Shown here in pieces: positions 31,030 through 39,501 of a stretch of DNA of 39,782 bases; the stretch's first letter is position 1, and each line of letters starts with the position of its first letter. Position numbers and translations under genes: made by a program. Source of the DNA: Embleya sp040605455 (lineage in GTDB: Bacteria > Actinomycetota > Actinomycetes > Streptomycetales > Streptomycetaceae); the NCBI RefSeq assembly GCF_040605455.1, contig NZ_JBEXCV010000077.1, positions 1 through 39,782 on the forward strand, in the 5' to 3' direction. The notes beneath the pieces are model-generated. The model saw nothing but the letters and a program-made list of their open reading frames with translations. It did no database searches and was not told where the DNA came from.

Positions 31030-31890
31030 TCAGTGCCCCGCCATCGTCTCGAGCCGGGCGATCCGGTCCGCCATCGGCGGGTGCGTCGAGAACAGCTTGC
31101 TCATCCCGCCCGCGCCGCGTCGGAACGGGTTGGCGATCATCAGCGAGCTGGTGGTCTGCAACTTCGGCTCCGGTGGCAGCGGCAGCGCCTGGGTGCCCGC
31201 GTCCAGCTTGCGCAGCGCGCTCGCCAGCGCCATCGGGTCACCGGTGAGCCGGGCCCCGGAGGCGTCCGCCTGGTATTCACGCGAACGACTGACCGCCAAT
31301 TGGATGACACTCGCCGCCAGCGGGCCCAGGATCATGATCGCCAGCATGCCGAACAGGCCGGGCCCGTCGTCGTCGTTGCTGCGACCGATCGGGATCAACC
31401 ATGCGAAGTTGACCAGGAACATGATCACACTGGCCAGCGCACCGGCCACCGACGAGATCAGGATGTCCCGGTTGTAGACGTGCGACAGCTCGTGCCCGAG
31501 CACCCCGCGCAGCTCGCGCGCGTCCAGGATGCGCAGGATGCCGGTCGTGCAGCACACCGCCGCATTGCGCGGATTGCGGCCGGTGGCGAACGCGTTGGGC
31601 GCCTCGGTGGGCGAGATGTACAGGCGCGGCATCGGCTGCCGGGCGTCGTTGGAGAGTTCGCGCACGATCCGGTACAGCTCGGGGTTCTCCGCCTCGCTGA
31701 CCGGGCGCGCGCGCATCGAGCGCAGCGCGATCTTGTCGCTGTTGAAGTAGGCGTAGCCGTTCGTGGCCAGGGCCACGAACAGGGCGATGATCAACCCGGT
31801 CCGACCGAAGAAACTGCCGACGACCAGGATGAGCGCCGACATGCCGCCGAGCAGTACGGCGGTCTTCAGTCCGTTGTGCTGGCCGTGCAC
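31030..31890 (-). CDS. htpX: HtpX membrane zinc metalloprotease
   Basis: 286 residues from a GTG at 31890 (H-G-Q-H-N-G-L-K-T) with GAGAGGA 7 nt upstream; the longer frame adds a basic 33-residue tail unlike the family. Two N-terminal membrane segments (about 9-27 and 31-48) are followed by the M48 zinc site H133-E-L-S-H137 with the third ligand Glu205 in S-R-E-Y-Q-A-D. Two further hydrophobic segments lie between (about 145-168 and 178-200). HtpX degrades misfolded membrane proteins with FtsH. It lies directly after nuoN, the arrangement I recall in Streptomyces next to the second nuo cluster. Confidence 0.95.
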   Translation of the reverse strand: MHGQHNGLKTAVLLGGMSALILVVGSFFGRTGLIIALFVALATNGYAYFNSDKIALRSMRARPVSEAENPELYRIVRELSNDARQPMPRLYISPTEAPNAFATGRNPRNAAVCCTTGILRILDARELRGVLGHELSHVYNRDILISSVAGALASVIMFLVNFAWLIPIGRSNDDDGPGLFGMLAIMILGPLAASVIQLAVSRSREYQADASGARLTGDPMALASALRKLDAGTQALPLPPEPKLQTTSSLMIANPFRRGAGGMSKLFSTHPPMADRIARLETMAGH

Positions 31891-31969
31891 GGCAGAGTCC
31901 TCTCGCAAGCGTCCCAGGGGTGACAATGCGGGCCCGCGCGGAGTATCCGCCGGCTTGTCGCCCTCTGCC

Positions 31970-31999
31970 CGTTGTCTCTTCTTTCGCAACGGGACAACG
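31970..31999. promoter_or_regulatory. Inverted repeat upstream of htpX
   Basis: CGTTGTC (31970-31976) and GACAACG (31993-31999) flank 16 nt, 80 nt before the htpX start. It may be a regulator site or, with the nearby GGCGGG...CCCGCC hairpin at 32021-32039, part of the nuoN terminator. Confidence 0.35.
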
Positions 32000-32058
32000 C
32001 CTCGCAGAGTTCCCTCCCGAGGCGGGCGTAACCCCCGCCCCGGGACCGGAACCGCAGG

Positions 32059-33648
32059 TCAGCCGAGCAGTCCCGGCACGGTGAGCACGTGCAGCACCAG
32101 CTGTGGCGCGACCGAGAGCAACACCCCGAGCGCCCCGGTGAGCACCAGCGCGGCAACCAGCGGGAGCGGTGTCCGGACGCGGCCGGCGATGCCATCGACG
32201 CCGCCGACGACACCGCTGCCCGGGCCGCCGTCCGTACCGGCCGCGCCGGACGGGCTCGGCAGCCCCGGCACGGCGGGAGCGAACAACTGCGCGGTCCAGG
32301 CCAGGTAGTAGTACAGACCGATCACCACGTTGACCGCCATCACCACCGCGAGCCAGCCGGTGCCGGAGTCGATCACCGCCTGGAACACGGTCACCTTCGC
32401 GAACAACCCGGCCAGACCCGGTGGAACGCCGGCCAGGCACAGCAGGAAGAACGCCATCGCCGCGGCGCCGACCGGGCGCGAGCGAAACAGCGCGCGGTGA
32501 TCGGAGACCAGGCCGCCGCGCTCGCGTGCCACCAGGGTCACCACCGCGAACGCGCCCAGGTTCATCACCGCGTACACCGCGAGGTAGGCGACCGCCGCGG
32601 GCAGCGTGTCGGCCAGGTCCTCGCCGTGCCCGGCGGCCGTCCCGAACGGGACCAGCACATAGCCCGACTGGGCGATCGAGGACCACGCCAACAGGCGCAC
32701 CGCGTCGGTCTGCCGCAGTGCGGCCAGGTTGCCCGCGGTCATCGTCACCGCGGCGAGCACCGCGAGCGCCGGACCCCAGATGTGCGCGTACGGCCGGAAG
32801 GCGATGCCGGCGACCAGGAGCAGTCCGGCGAATCCGGCGGTCTTGGAGACCACGGACAGGTAGGCGGCCACCGGGATCGGCGCACCGCGATAGGTGTCCG
32901 GCACCCAGAAGTGGAACGGCACCGCCGCGACCTTGAACGCGAACCCGACCATGGTCAGCACCGCGCCGGTCGCGGCCACCATGGTCAACCGCGGATCCAG
33001 GTGCTCCAGGTCGCCCGCGATCCTGGCCAGGTGCACGCTGCCGGTGCTCCCGTAGACCAGGCTCACGCCGAACAACATCACCGCCGTGGCGGCCACGGAC
33101 AGCAGGAAGAACTTCAGTGCGGCCTCGCCGCCCTGGCCGTCCCGGCGCAGGCCCACCAGCGCGAACGCGGGCAGCGACAACGTCTCCAGGGCGACCACCA
33201 GGGTCAGCAGGTCGCGCGCGCCGGCCAGGACGACCGCGCCGGTCACCGAGGACAGCAGCAGGAAGTGGTACTCACCGGCGGGCACGTCGCCCTCGTCGCC
33301 GTCCTCGGCCGGCCGCGTCCTCGGCGTCGACAACATCGGCATCGACAGCAGCACGACCACGAACGCCGAGCCGAGCAGCACCAACTGGAGCACCAGGGTC
33401 AGGTCGGTGACCATGTACGAGCAGCCCGACGGCGAGCAGAACGTGCCGCGCGCATCGGAGTCGTCCGTGCGCAGCGGCACCAACAGCACCAGCGCCGCGC
33501 CGAGTCCGATCAGGGTGAGCCAGGGCAGCACGGCCTTGCGCGCGCCCTCCAGGAACAGGTCCGCGAGCAGCACCACGAGCGCGGCGACCGCGACGGCGAC
33601 CACCGGCCCGATCGCGAGCCAGTCGATCGACTGGACGTCGAACGGCAT
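32059..33648 (-). CDS. nuoN: NADH-quinone oxidoreductase subunit N
   Basis: 529 residues; the start is 1 nt after the nuoM stop (TGACATG). About 14 membrane helices. The proton-channel family hallmarks are present: a Glu in A-L-E-T-L-S-L-P-A-F-A, a Lys in A-L-K-F-F-L-L, and K-V-A-A-V-P-F-H-F-W-V-P-D-T-Y-R-G-A-P. A Gly/Pro-rich hydrophilic insertion sits near the C-terminus (about 478-500). It is one of the three antiporter-like proton pumps of complex I and the last gene of the cluster. Confidence 0.95.
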   Translation of the reverse strand: MPFDVQSIDWLAIGPVVAVAVAALVVLLADLFLEGARKAVLPWLTLIGLGAALVLLVPLRTDDSDARGTFCSPSGCSYMVTDLTLVLQLVLLGSAFVVVLLSMPMLSTPRTRPAEDGDEGDVPAGEYHFLLLSSVTGAVVLAGARDLLTLVVALETLSLPAFALVGLRRDGQGGEAALKFFLLSVAATAVMLFGVSLVYGSTGSVHLARIAGDLEHLDPRLTMVAATGAVLTMVGFAFKVAAVPFHFWVPDTYRGAPIPVAAYLSVVSKTAGFAGLLLVAGIAFRPYAHIWGPALAVLAAVTMTAGNLAALRQTDAVRLLAWSSIAQSGYVLVPFGTAAGHGEDLADTLPAAVAYLAVYAVMNLGAFAVVTLVARERGGLVSDHRALFRSRPVGAAAMAFFLLCLAGVPPGLAGLFAKVTVFQAVIDSGTGWLAVVMAVNVVIGLYYYLAWTAQLFAPAVPGLPSPSGAAGTDGGPGSGVVGGVDGIAGRVRTPLPLVAALVLTGALGVLLSVAPQLVLHVLTVPGLLG

Positions 33649-33649
33649 G

Positions 33650-35161
33650 TCAGCTGCCTCCCATGAGGGCACGCACGGCCGGGTCGGTGATCGCGAGCAC
33701 GGTGGCCGGCCACAGTCCGGCGAGCAGGGTGAGCGCGACGAGCGGGGTCCACACCACGACCTCGCGGCCGGTCACGTCCACCTCCGGCCGGCCCGTCGGG
33801 GCCTCGCCCGCAGGGCCCATGCACAACCGGCGGACCAGGCCGAGCATGTAGGCCGCGGTCAGCACGGTGCCCAGGCCGGCCAGGACCAGGAAGGTCCGAT
33901 AGCCGCCGGTGGACAACCCGGCCGCCGGCTCGTACGCGCCGTACATCGCGAGCAGTTCGCCCCAGAAGCCGGCCAGCCCGGGCAGCCCGAGCCCGGCCAC
34001 CGCGCCGAACGCGACGAGCGCGCCGAGTCGAGGGGTGCGCCCGTACATCCCGCTACCGAGTCGGCCGAGCAGTGCGGTGCCGTGCCGGTCCTTGACCGCG
34101 CCGGCCAGGAAGAACAGCAGGCCGGTGACCAGGCCGTGGCCGATGTTGACGAACAGCGCGCCGTTGATCCCCTGCGGGGTGAGCGTGGCGATGCCGAGCA
34201 GCGCGAAGCCCATGTGGCCCACCGACGAGTAGGCGATGATGCGCTTGAGGTCGCCGTCCGGGTCGCGCAGCAGGGCCAGGCACACCAGCGAGCCGTACAC
34301 GATGCCGACCACGCCGAACGCGGCCAGATACGGCGCGAACGTCTCGGCGCCCTCCGGCAACATCGGCACCGCGATCCGAATCAGGCCGTACGTACCCATC
34401 TTGAGCAGCACACCGGCCAGCAGCACGGAGCCGGCCGTCGGCGCGGCGGTGTGCGCGTCGGGCAGCCAGGTGTGCAGCGGCCACATCGGCACCTTGACCG
34501 CCAGGCCCAGGCCGATCGCCAGGAACGCCAGCACCTGGACGCCGTGCGACATGCCCACGCCGTGCCGGTCGGCGAGTTCGACCATGTCGAAGGTGCCGGT
34601 CTTCGCCTGGATCAGCAGGAAACCGAGCAGCATCACGGCCGAGCCGAGCAGCGTGTACAGGATGAACTTGTACGAGGCCGGACCGCGTTCGCCCGGACTC
34701 CCCCAGCGGTTGATGAGGAAGTACATCGGGACCAGTACGACCTCGAAGAACAGGAAGAACAGGATCAGGTCGAGCGCCGCGAAGGTACCCAGCGTGCCGG
34801 TCTCCAGGAGCAGGAACAGCGCGACGAACGCACGGGAGTCGCCGCCGGGCGGAATGTTCCACAGGCTGTGCACGGCGACCAGCAGCGTGAGCAGCGCGGT
34901 GAGCAGCAGCAGCGGCAGCGAGATGCCGTCGATACCGAGGTGGAAGCGCAGGCCCAGCGAGGGCGCCCAGGACACGTCGGTCTCGAACTGCATGCCGCGC
35001 CCGCGGTCGAAGCCGCACGCGAGCACGACGGCACCGATCAGGGTCGCCGCGCTCACGCCGACGCCGACCAGCCGGGCCGCGCGATCCGCGATCCCGGGCA
35101 GCAGGAGCATGGCGGCGCCGAGCAGCGGCACGGCCACGACGAGGATCAGCACGACGCTCAC
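33650..35161 (-). CDS. nuoM: NADH-quinone oxidoreductase subunit M
   Basis: 503 residues from a GTG at 35161 with AGGAG 8 nt upstream; in-frame codons further upstream run into the intergenic gap. Key residues: Glu in F-F-E-V-V-L-V-P-M-Y-F, then V-K-V-P-M-W-P-L-H-T-W-L-P-D-A-H-T-A-A-P-T. It is an antiporter-like proton-pumping subunit. The 52-nt gap to nuoL is the largest inside the cluster. Confidence 0.96.
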   Translation of the reverse strand: MSVVLILVVAVPLLGAAMLLLPGIADRAARLVGVGVSAATLIGAVVLACGFDRGRGMQFETDVSWAPSLGLRFHLGIDGISLPLLLLTALLTLLVAVHSLWNIPPGGDSRAFVALFLLLETGTLGTFAALDLILFFLFFEVVLVPMYFLINRWGSPGERGPASYKFILYTLLGSAVMLLGFLLIQAKTGTFDMVELADRHGVGMSHGVQVLAFLAIGLGLAVKVPMWPLHTWLPDAHTAAPTAGSVLLAGVLLKMGTYGLIRIAVPMLPEGAETFAPYLAAFGVVGIVYGSLVCLALLRDPDGDLKRIIAYSSVGHMGFALLGIATLTPQGINGALFVNIGHGLVTGLLFFLAGAVKDRHGTALLGRLGSGMYGRTPRLGALVAFGAVAGLGLPGLAGFWGELLAMYGAYEPAAGLSTGGYRTFLVLAGLGTVLTAAYMLGLVRRLCMGPAGEAPTGRPEVDVTGREVVVWTPLVALTLLAGLWPATVLAITDPAVRALMGGS

Positions 35162-35213
35162 CGCGAGGTCTCCTGGGCATGAGAGGGCGTCGGGGGCAAC
35201 GACCGACAGCGGG

Positions 35214-37106
35214 TCACGAGCCCACCGCCACGGCGACGGCGAGCACGACCACACCCGCGAACAGGCCGGTCAGGTAGAGCCGGGCGTTGCCGTTCTGGCC
35301 CCGGCGGATCCCGCCGCCAAGCAGCCACGCGCTCTGCGCGGCGCCCTCGACGTAGGTGTCGACGACGGCCCCGTCGGCGAACCGCGCCGCCTTGGCGGCG
35401 AGTCGGACCGGGACCAGGACCAGCGCCGCGTACAGCCCGTCCATGTCGAATCCGCGCAGCGCCGGGCCGCGCAGCGGGCCCAGCACCCGGGCCGGATCGG
35501 CGGCCCGGTCGCGCCGCCACAGGGCGGCGACCACACCGGCTCCGATCACGAACGCGACCAGCGCGAGCACCGTGGTCGGCAGGTGCGGGGCCAAGTCGTC
35601 GTAGCCCGCGTCGCTGCCGAGGGACGGCAGGCCCGGGAAGGCCAGGAAGCCGAACAGCACGGTGGGCACCGTGAGCACGATCAGCGGCCACAGCATCGCG
35701 GCGGGCGCCTCGCCCGCGTGGGTGGGCTTGGCGTAGTCCGCCGCGTCGGCATGCGCGGGCACCTCCGCGCCGGGCGCGCTCTCGCGCGCCGGCCCGAAGA
35801 ACACCCGCAGCCACACCCGGGTCGCGTAGGCCGCGGTCAACGCGGCGGTGAGCAGCCCGAACACCAGGACCAGCCAGCCGGCCACCTCCGGTACCGGGCC
35901 GTGCCCGGCGGCGGTGTGCTCGGCCGCGCCGAGCACCGCCTCCTTGCTGAAGAAGCCGGCGAACGGCGGGAGACCCGCGAGCGCGGCGAGCCCGGCGGTC
36001 ATGGTCCAGAACGCGATCGGCGCCCGGTGTCGCAGTCCGCCCATGCCGGCCAGCGCGCCGGTCCCGGCGACGTGGATGGCCACTCCGGCGCCGAGGAAGA
36101 GCAGCGCCTTGAAGGCACCGTGCGAGAGCAGATGGAAGACCGCCGCGTCGCGTCCGCCGACCGCGAGCCCGCCGGTCATGTAGGCGAGTTGGCCGACCGT
36201 CGACCACGCGAGCACCCGCTTGAGGTCCTCCTGGGCGAGCGCGGCCAGGGCCGAGCCGATCATCGTCGCCGCGGCCAGCACCGCGAGCACGATCAGCGTC
36301 GCGTGCGCTGCCAGGAAGGCCGGGTACAGGCGGGCCACCAGGTAGGCACCGGCGGCGACCATGGTGGCTGCGTGGATCAGCGCGGACACCGGGGTCGGGC
36401 CGGCCATCGCGTCCGGCAACCAGGTCTGCAGCGGTACCTGCGCGGACTTGCCCACGACGCCGCCGAGCAGCAGCAGGGTGCCGGCGGTGACCCACCCCGC
36501 GCCGCCCTCGGGCACCGCGGCGAGCACGTCGCGAATCCGGAACGAGTCGGCGCCCGTGGCGAGCACGAGGATGCCGATCAGGAACGGCACGTCGCCGAGT
36601 TTGGTGACCACGAACGCTTTGATCGAGGCCGAGCGGGCCGCTTCGGTCTCCCAGTGGTGGCCGATCAGGAAGTACGAGCAGATGCCCATCACCTCCCAGC
36701 CGACCAGGAGCACGATCAGGTCGCCGGTGTACACGACGAGCAACATCGCCGCGGTGAACAACGACACCAGCGCGGCGTAGGACGAGTAGCGCGGATCCTC
36801 GCGCAGGTAGGCGGCCGAGTACACCTGCACCAGCAGCGCGACCACGGTGACCAGCACCGCGGACAGCGCCGCGAGTCCGTCCACGCGCAGCCCCAGCGTG
36901 ATGTCCAGGGCGCCGGTGGGGGTCAGCCGCACCGCCGACTCGCGCACGTCGTCGCCGATACCGGCGGCCACGGCGATCGCGAGCCCGGTCGCGATCAGGG
37001 CGGCGGGTACGGCGATCAGGACCGGGCGCACCCGGCGCCCGAGGAACAGCCCCAGCAGGGCCGCGAGCGCGGGCAGGCCGGTGGCCGTCGCGGCGGCGAC
37101 CGTCAT
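35214..37106 (-). CDS. nuoL: NADH-quinone oxidoreductase subunit L
   Basis: 630 residues; the ATG overlaps the nuoK stop as ATGA and has AAGGAGGG upstream. Conserved W-E-V-M-G-I-C-S-Y-F-L-I-G, K-A-F-V-V-T-K-L-G-D and S-A-Q-V-P-L-Q-T-W-L-P-D-A-M-A-G-P-T-P-V-S-A-L-I-H-A-A-T-M-V identify the distal proton pump; these motifs are contiguous within the family signature. The C-terminal part carries the amphipathic lateral helix region and a final membrane helix. A hydrophilic, Ala/His/Glu-rich segment near 438-460 is unusual but in frame. Confidence 0.96.
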   Translation of the reverse strand: MTVAAATATGLPALAALLGLFLGRRVRPVLIAVPAALIATGLAIAVAAGIGDDVRESAVRLTPTGALDITLGLRVDGLAALSAVLVTVVALLVQVYSAAYLREDPRYSSYAALVSLFTAAMLLVVYTGDLIVLLVGWEVMGICSYFLIGHHWETEAARSASIKAFVVTKLGDVPFLIGILVLATGADSFRIRDVLAAVPEGGAGWVTAGTLLLLGGVVGKSAQVPLQTWLPDAMAGPTPVSALIHAATMVAAGAYLVARLYPAFLAAHATLIVLAVLAAATMIGSALAALAQEDLKRVLAWSTVGQLAYMTGGLAVGGRDAAVFHLLSHGAFKALLFLGAGVAIHVAGTGALAGMGGLRHRAPIAFWTMTAGLAALAGLPPFAGFFSKEAVLGAAEHTAAGHGPVPEVAGWLVLVFGLLTAALTAAYATRVWLRVFFGPARESAPGAEVPAHADAADYAKPTHAGEAPAAMLWPLIVLTVPTVLFGFLAFPGLPSLGSDAGYDDLAPHLPTTVLALVAFVIGAGVVAALWRRDRAADPARVLGPLRGPALRGFDMDGLYAALVLVPVRLAAKAARFADGAVVDTYVEGAAQSAWLLGGGIRRGQNGNARLYLTGLFAGVVVLAVAVAVGS

Positions 37107-37426
37107 ACCGATCCCTCCTTGTGCTCGGCGAGCTCGCGCAGTTCGGGAATGTCGGTGGTGGCCCGATTGCGGAACACCATCAGCACGATCGCCAGGCCCA
37201 GGCCGATCTCGGCGGCGGCGATGGTGATCACGAACAGGGTCAGTGCCTGACCGGCGTGCAGCGTGTCGCGCAGGTACATGTCGAACGCGACCAGGTTGAC
37301 GTTGACCGCGTTGAGCATCAGCTCGATCGACATCAGCACGAGGATCGCGTTGCGGCGCGCGATCACCCCGTAGAGCCCGATGCCGAACAGCAGGACGGCG
37401 AGGACGAGCGGATAGACCAGATGCAT
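37103..37426 (-). CDS. nuoK: NADH-quinone oxidoreductase subunit K
   Basis: 107 residues with three membrane helices. The conserved helix-2 Glu is in S-I-E-L-M-L-N-A-V-N and the helix-3 Glu in A-A-A-E-I-G-L-G-L-A. The start is 7 nt after the nuoJ stop and the end overlaps the nuoL start. It forms part of the proton path between the quinone site and the antiporter-like subunits. Confidence 0.96.
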   Translation of the reverse strand: MHLVYPLVLAVLLFGIGLYGVIARRNAILVLMSIELMLNAVNVNLVAFDMYLRDTLHAGQALTLFVITIAAAEIGLGLAIVLMVFRNRATTDIPELRELAEHKEGSV

Positions 37427-37433
37427 CGCGGGG

Positions 37434-37994
37434 TCAGTCCTTCCGGCCCGAGTGCGCGCGCGAGCGGGAGCGGGAGAGCACGATGGCGCCGATCAGCGCG
37501 GCCAGGAGCAGCACGGACAACACCTCGAACGGCAACACCCACACCTTGAACAGGCTCTGCCCGGTGACCTCGGTGCTGCCCACGGTGTCGTCGCCCAGGT
37601 GCAGGTAGGCGGTGCGGAACGCGTCCACGATCACGGTGAGCAGAGTCGCGGTGGCGGCCGTCGCGACCACGACGGCCGGGATCCGGGCGGCGGGGTCGGC
37701 CGGTTCGGAGTAGCCGATCGGCGCCTTGGTGAGCATCAGGCCGAACAGCAGCAGCACCACGACCGCCCCGACGTAGATCAGCACTTGGACCCAGGCGATG
37801 AACTCGGCGGTGAGCAGCAGGAACTCGGCGGCGAGGCCGCCCAGCGTGACCACCAGCCACAGCGCGGCGTGCACGACCTGACGGGTGGTCACCACGAGCA
37901 GCGCGGAGCCGAGCACGACGAGGCCGATCAGGACGAAGGCGATCTCGGCGCCGGTGGGCGAGAGGAAACCGTGCTCGGTGGCGGCGAGGTTCAC
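37434..37994 (-). CDS. nuoJ: NADH-quinone oxidoreductase subunit J
   Basis: 186 residues from a GTG that overlaps the nuoI stop (GTGA). Five membrane helices; the conserved Y-V-G-A-V-V-V-L-L-L-F near residue 82 contains the pi-bulge helix of NuoJ. The C-terminus is short and basic (S-R-S-R-S-R-A-H-S-G-R-K-D). Confidence 0.94.
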   Translation of the reverse strand: MNLAATEHGFLSPTGAEIAFVLIGLVVLGSALLVVTTRQVVHAALWLVVTLGGLAAEFLLLTAEFIAWVQVLIYVGAVVVLLLFGLMLTKAPIGYSEPADPAARIPAVVVATAATATLLTVIVDAFRTAYLHLGDDTVGSTEVTGQSLFKVWVLPFEVLSVLLLAALIGAIVLSRSRSRAHSGRKD

Positions 37995-38545
37995 GGGTTC
38001 TCCTCCGCTTTCGTCGCGGCGGCCCTGGCCGCGGCCGCGGCCTTCTCCGCCTTCTCGACGGCCTTGCGGGCCTGGATCAGTTCCTTGGGGTCCTCGGCGT
38101 GCTCGTCCAGCGCGGGCGGCGGCGGGACGGTCCACATCCACTCGCGCAGCTTGTCCTTCTCGTGCGTGAGTTCGTGGATGTCGCCGGTCGCGTACTCGAA
38201 CTCCGGCGACCAGAACAGCGCGTCGAACGGGCACACCTCGACGCAGATCCCGCAGTACATGCACAGCGCGAAGTCGATCGCGAAGCGGTCGAGCACGTTG
38301 CGGGTGCGGTCGCGCGCGCCGGGTTCGCGGGCGGGCACGACCTCCTTGTGCGAGTCGATGTAGATGCACCAGTCCGGGCATTCGCGCGCGCACAACATGC
38401 AGACCGTGCAGTTCTCCTCGAACAGCGCGATCACCCCGCGCGAGCGGGGCGGCAGTTCCGGCAGGACCTCCGGATAGGACTGTGTGACGGACCTCTTGGT
38501 GAGCGTCTTGAGGGTCACCGCGAGGCCCTTGGCCAGGCCCTTCAT
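37991..38545 (-). CDS. nuoI: NADH-quinone oxidoreductase subunit I (two [4Fe-4S] clusters)
   Basis: 184 residues; the start overlaps the nuoH stop by one base (TGATG). Two classic ferredoxin motifs: C46-x2-C49-x2-C52-x3-C56 and C95-x2-C98-x2-C101-x3-C105. They carry electrons toward the quinone site. The C-terminus (about 150-184) is an Ala/Lys/Glu-rich helix (A-R-K-A-V-E-K-A-E-K-A-A-A), an extension beyond the conserved core of the family. Confidence 0.95.
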   Translation of the reverse strand: MKGLAKGLAVTLKTLTKRSVTQSYPEVLPELPPRSRGVIALFEENCTVCMLCARECPDWCIYIDSHKEVVPAREPGARDRTRNVLDRFAIDFALCMYCGICVEVCPFDALFWSPEFEYATGDIHELTHEKDKLREWMWTVPPPPALDEHAEDPKELIQARKAVEKAEKAAAAARAAATKAEENP

Positions 38546-39501
38546 CAGGTCGCCACCTTTACCACGCCGGTCAGGACGAGTTGGCCGAGCGCGAGCGGGA
38601 CGAACACCGTCCACGCGAGCTTTTGCAGTTGGTCCTCGCGCAGTCGGGGATAGCTGACCCGCAGCCAGATCACCACGAACGCGAGCACACCGATCTTGAG
38701 CAGGGTCCACAACCAGCCGACCGAGTCCGACCACGGTCCGTGCCAACCGCCCAGGAACAGCACGGTCGTCAGCGCGCACACGATCAGGATCCCGGCGTAC
38801 TCGGACAGCAGGAACAGTGCGAAGCGCAGGCCGGAGTACTCGGTGTAGGCGCCGAAGATGATCTCCGAGTCGGCGACCGGCATGTCGAACGGCGGGCGCT
38901 GGATCTCGGCGAGGCCGGCGGTGAAGAACACCACGCCGCCGATCGCCTGCCAGGGCAGCCACCACCACTCGAAGCCCTCGACGATCCCAGGCAGCGACAC
39001 GGTCCCGGCGGCCATCGCGACCGAGGCCGCGGCGAGCAGCATCGGCAGCTCGTAGGCCATCAGCTGGGCGGCCGAGCGGATGCCGCCGAGCAGCGAGTAC
39101 TTGTTGGCCGAGGCCCAGCCGCCCATCAGCGACCCGAGCACCCCGACGCCCATCACCGCGAGCACGAACACGATGCCGGCGTCGATCGTGCGGCCGACGA
39201 AGCCGTTCGGCCCGATCGGGATCGCGATCAGCACCACGAAGTAAGGAATCAGCGCCACGGCCGGCGCGAGCTTGAACACCTTGCGGTCGGCGCCGGCCGG
39301 GACGATGTCCTCCTTCTGCGCGAACTTGACGCCGTCGGCGACCAGCTGCGCCCAGCCGTGGAAGGCGCCCGCGTAGATCGGGCCGACCCGCGCCTGCATG
39401 TGCGCCATCACCTTGTGCTCGGTCTGCCCGATCAGCAGGGGCAGCACGAGGAACGCCCCGAGCACGAGTACGAGCCGGAGGCACACGTCGAGGAGACTCA
39501 C
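38545..39501 (-). CDS. nuoH: NADH-quinone oxidoreductase subunit H
   Basis: 318 residues from a GTG that overlaps the preceding stop as GTGA. About eight membrane helices. The quinone-chamber motifs are present: Q-A-R-V-G-P-I-Y-A-G, E-D-I-V-P-A-G-A-D, and the acidic loop A-E-I-Q-R-P-P-F-D-M-P with S-E-I-I-F-G-A-Y-T-E-Y-S-G. It couples quinone reduction to the membrane arm. Confidence 0.96.
   Translation of the reverse strand: MSLLDVCLRLVLVLGAFLVLPLLIGQTEHKVMAHMQARVGPIYAGAFHGWAQLVADGVKFAQKEDIVPAGADRKVFKLAPAVALIPYFVVLIAIPIGPNGFVGRTIDAGIVFVLAVMGVGVLGSLMGGWASANKYSLLGGIRSAAQLMAYELPMLLAAASVAMAAGTVSLPGIVEGFEWWWLPWQAIGGVVFFTAGLAEIQRPPFDMPVADSEIIFGAYTEYSGLRFALFLLSEYAGILIVCALTTVLFLGGWHGPWSDSVGWLWTLLKIGVLAFVVIWLRVSYPRLREDQLQKLAWTVFVPLALGQLVLTGVVKVAT

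Noticed and set aside
32089..37250. Long plus-strand open frames opposite nuoN, nuoM and nuoL
   Set aside because: They are rich in His, Gln, Arg and Gly with no membrane or enzymatic motif; the minus-strand nuo genes explain the coding signal.
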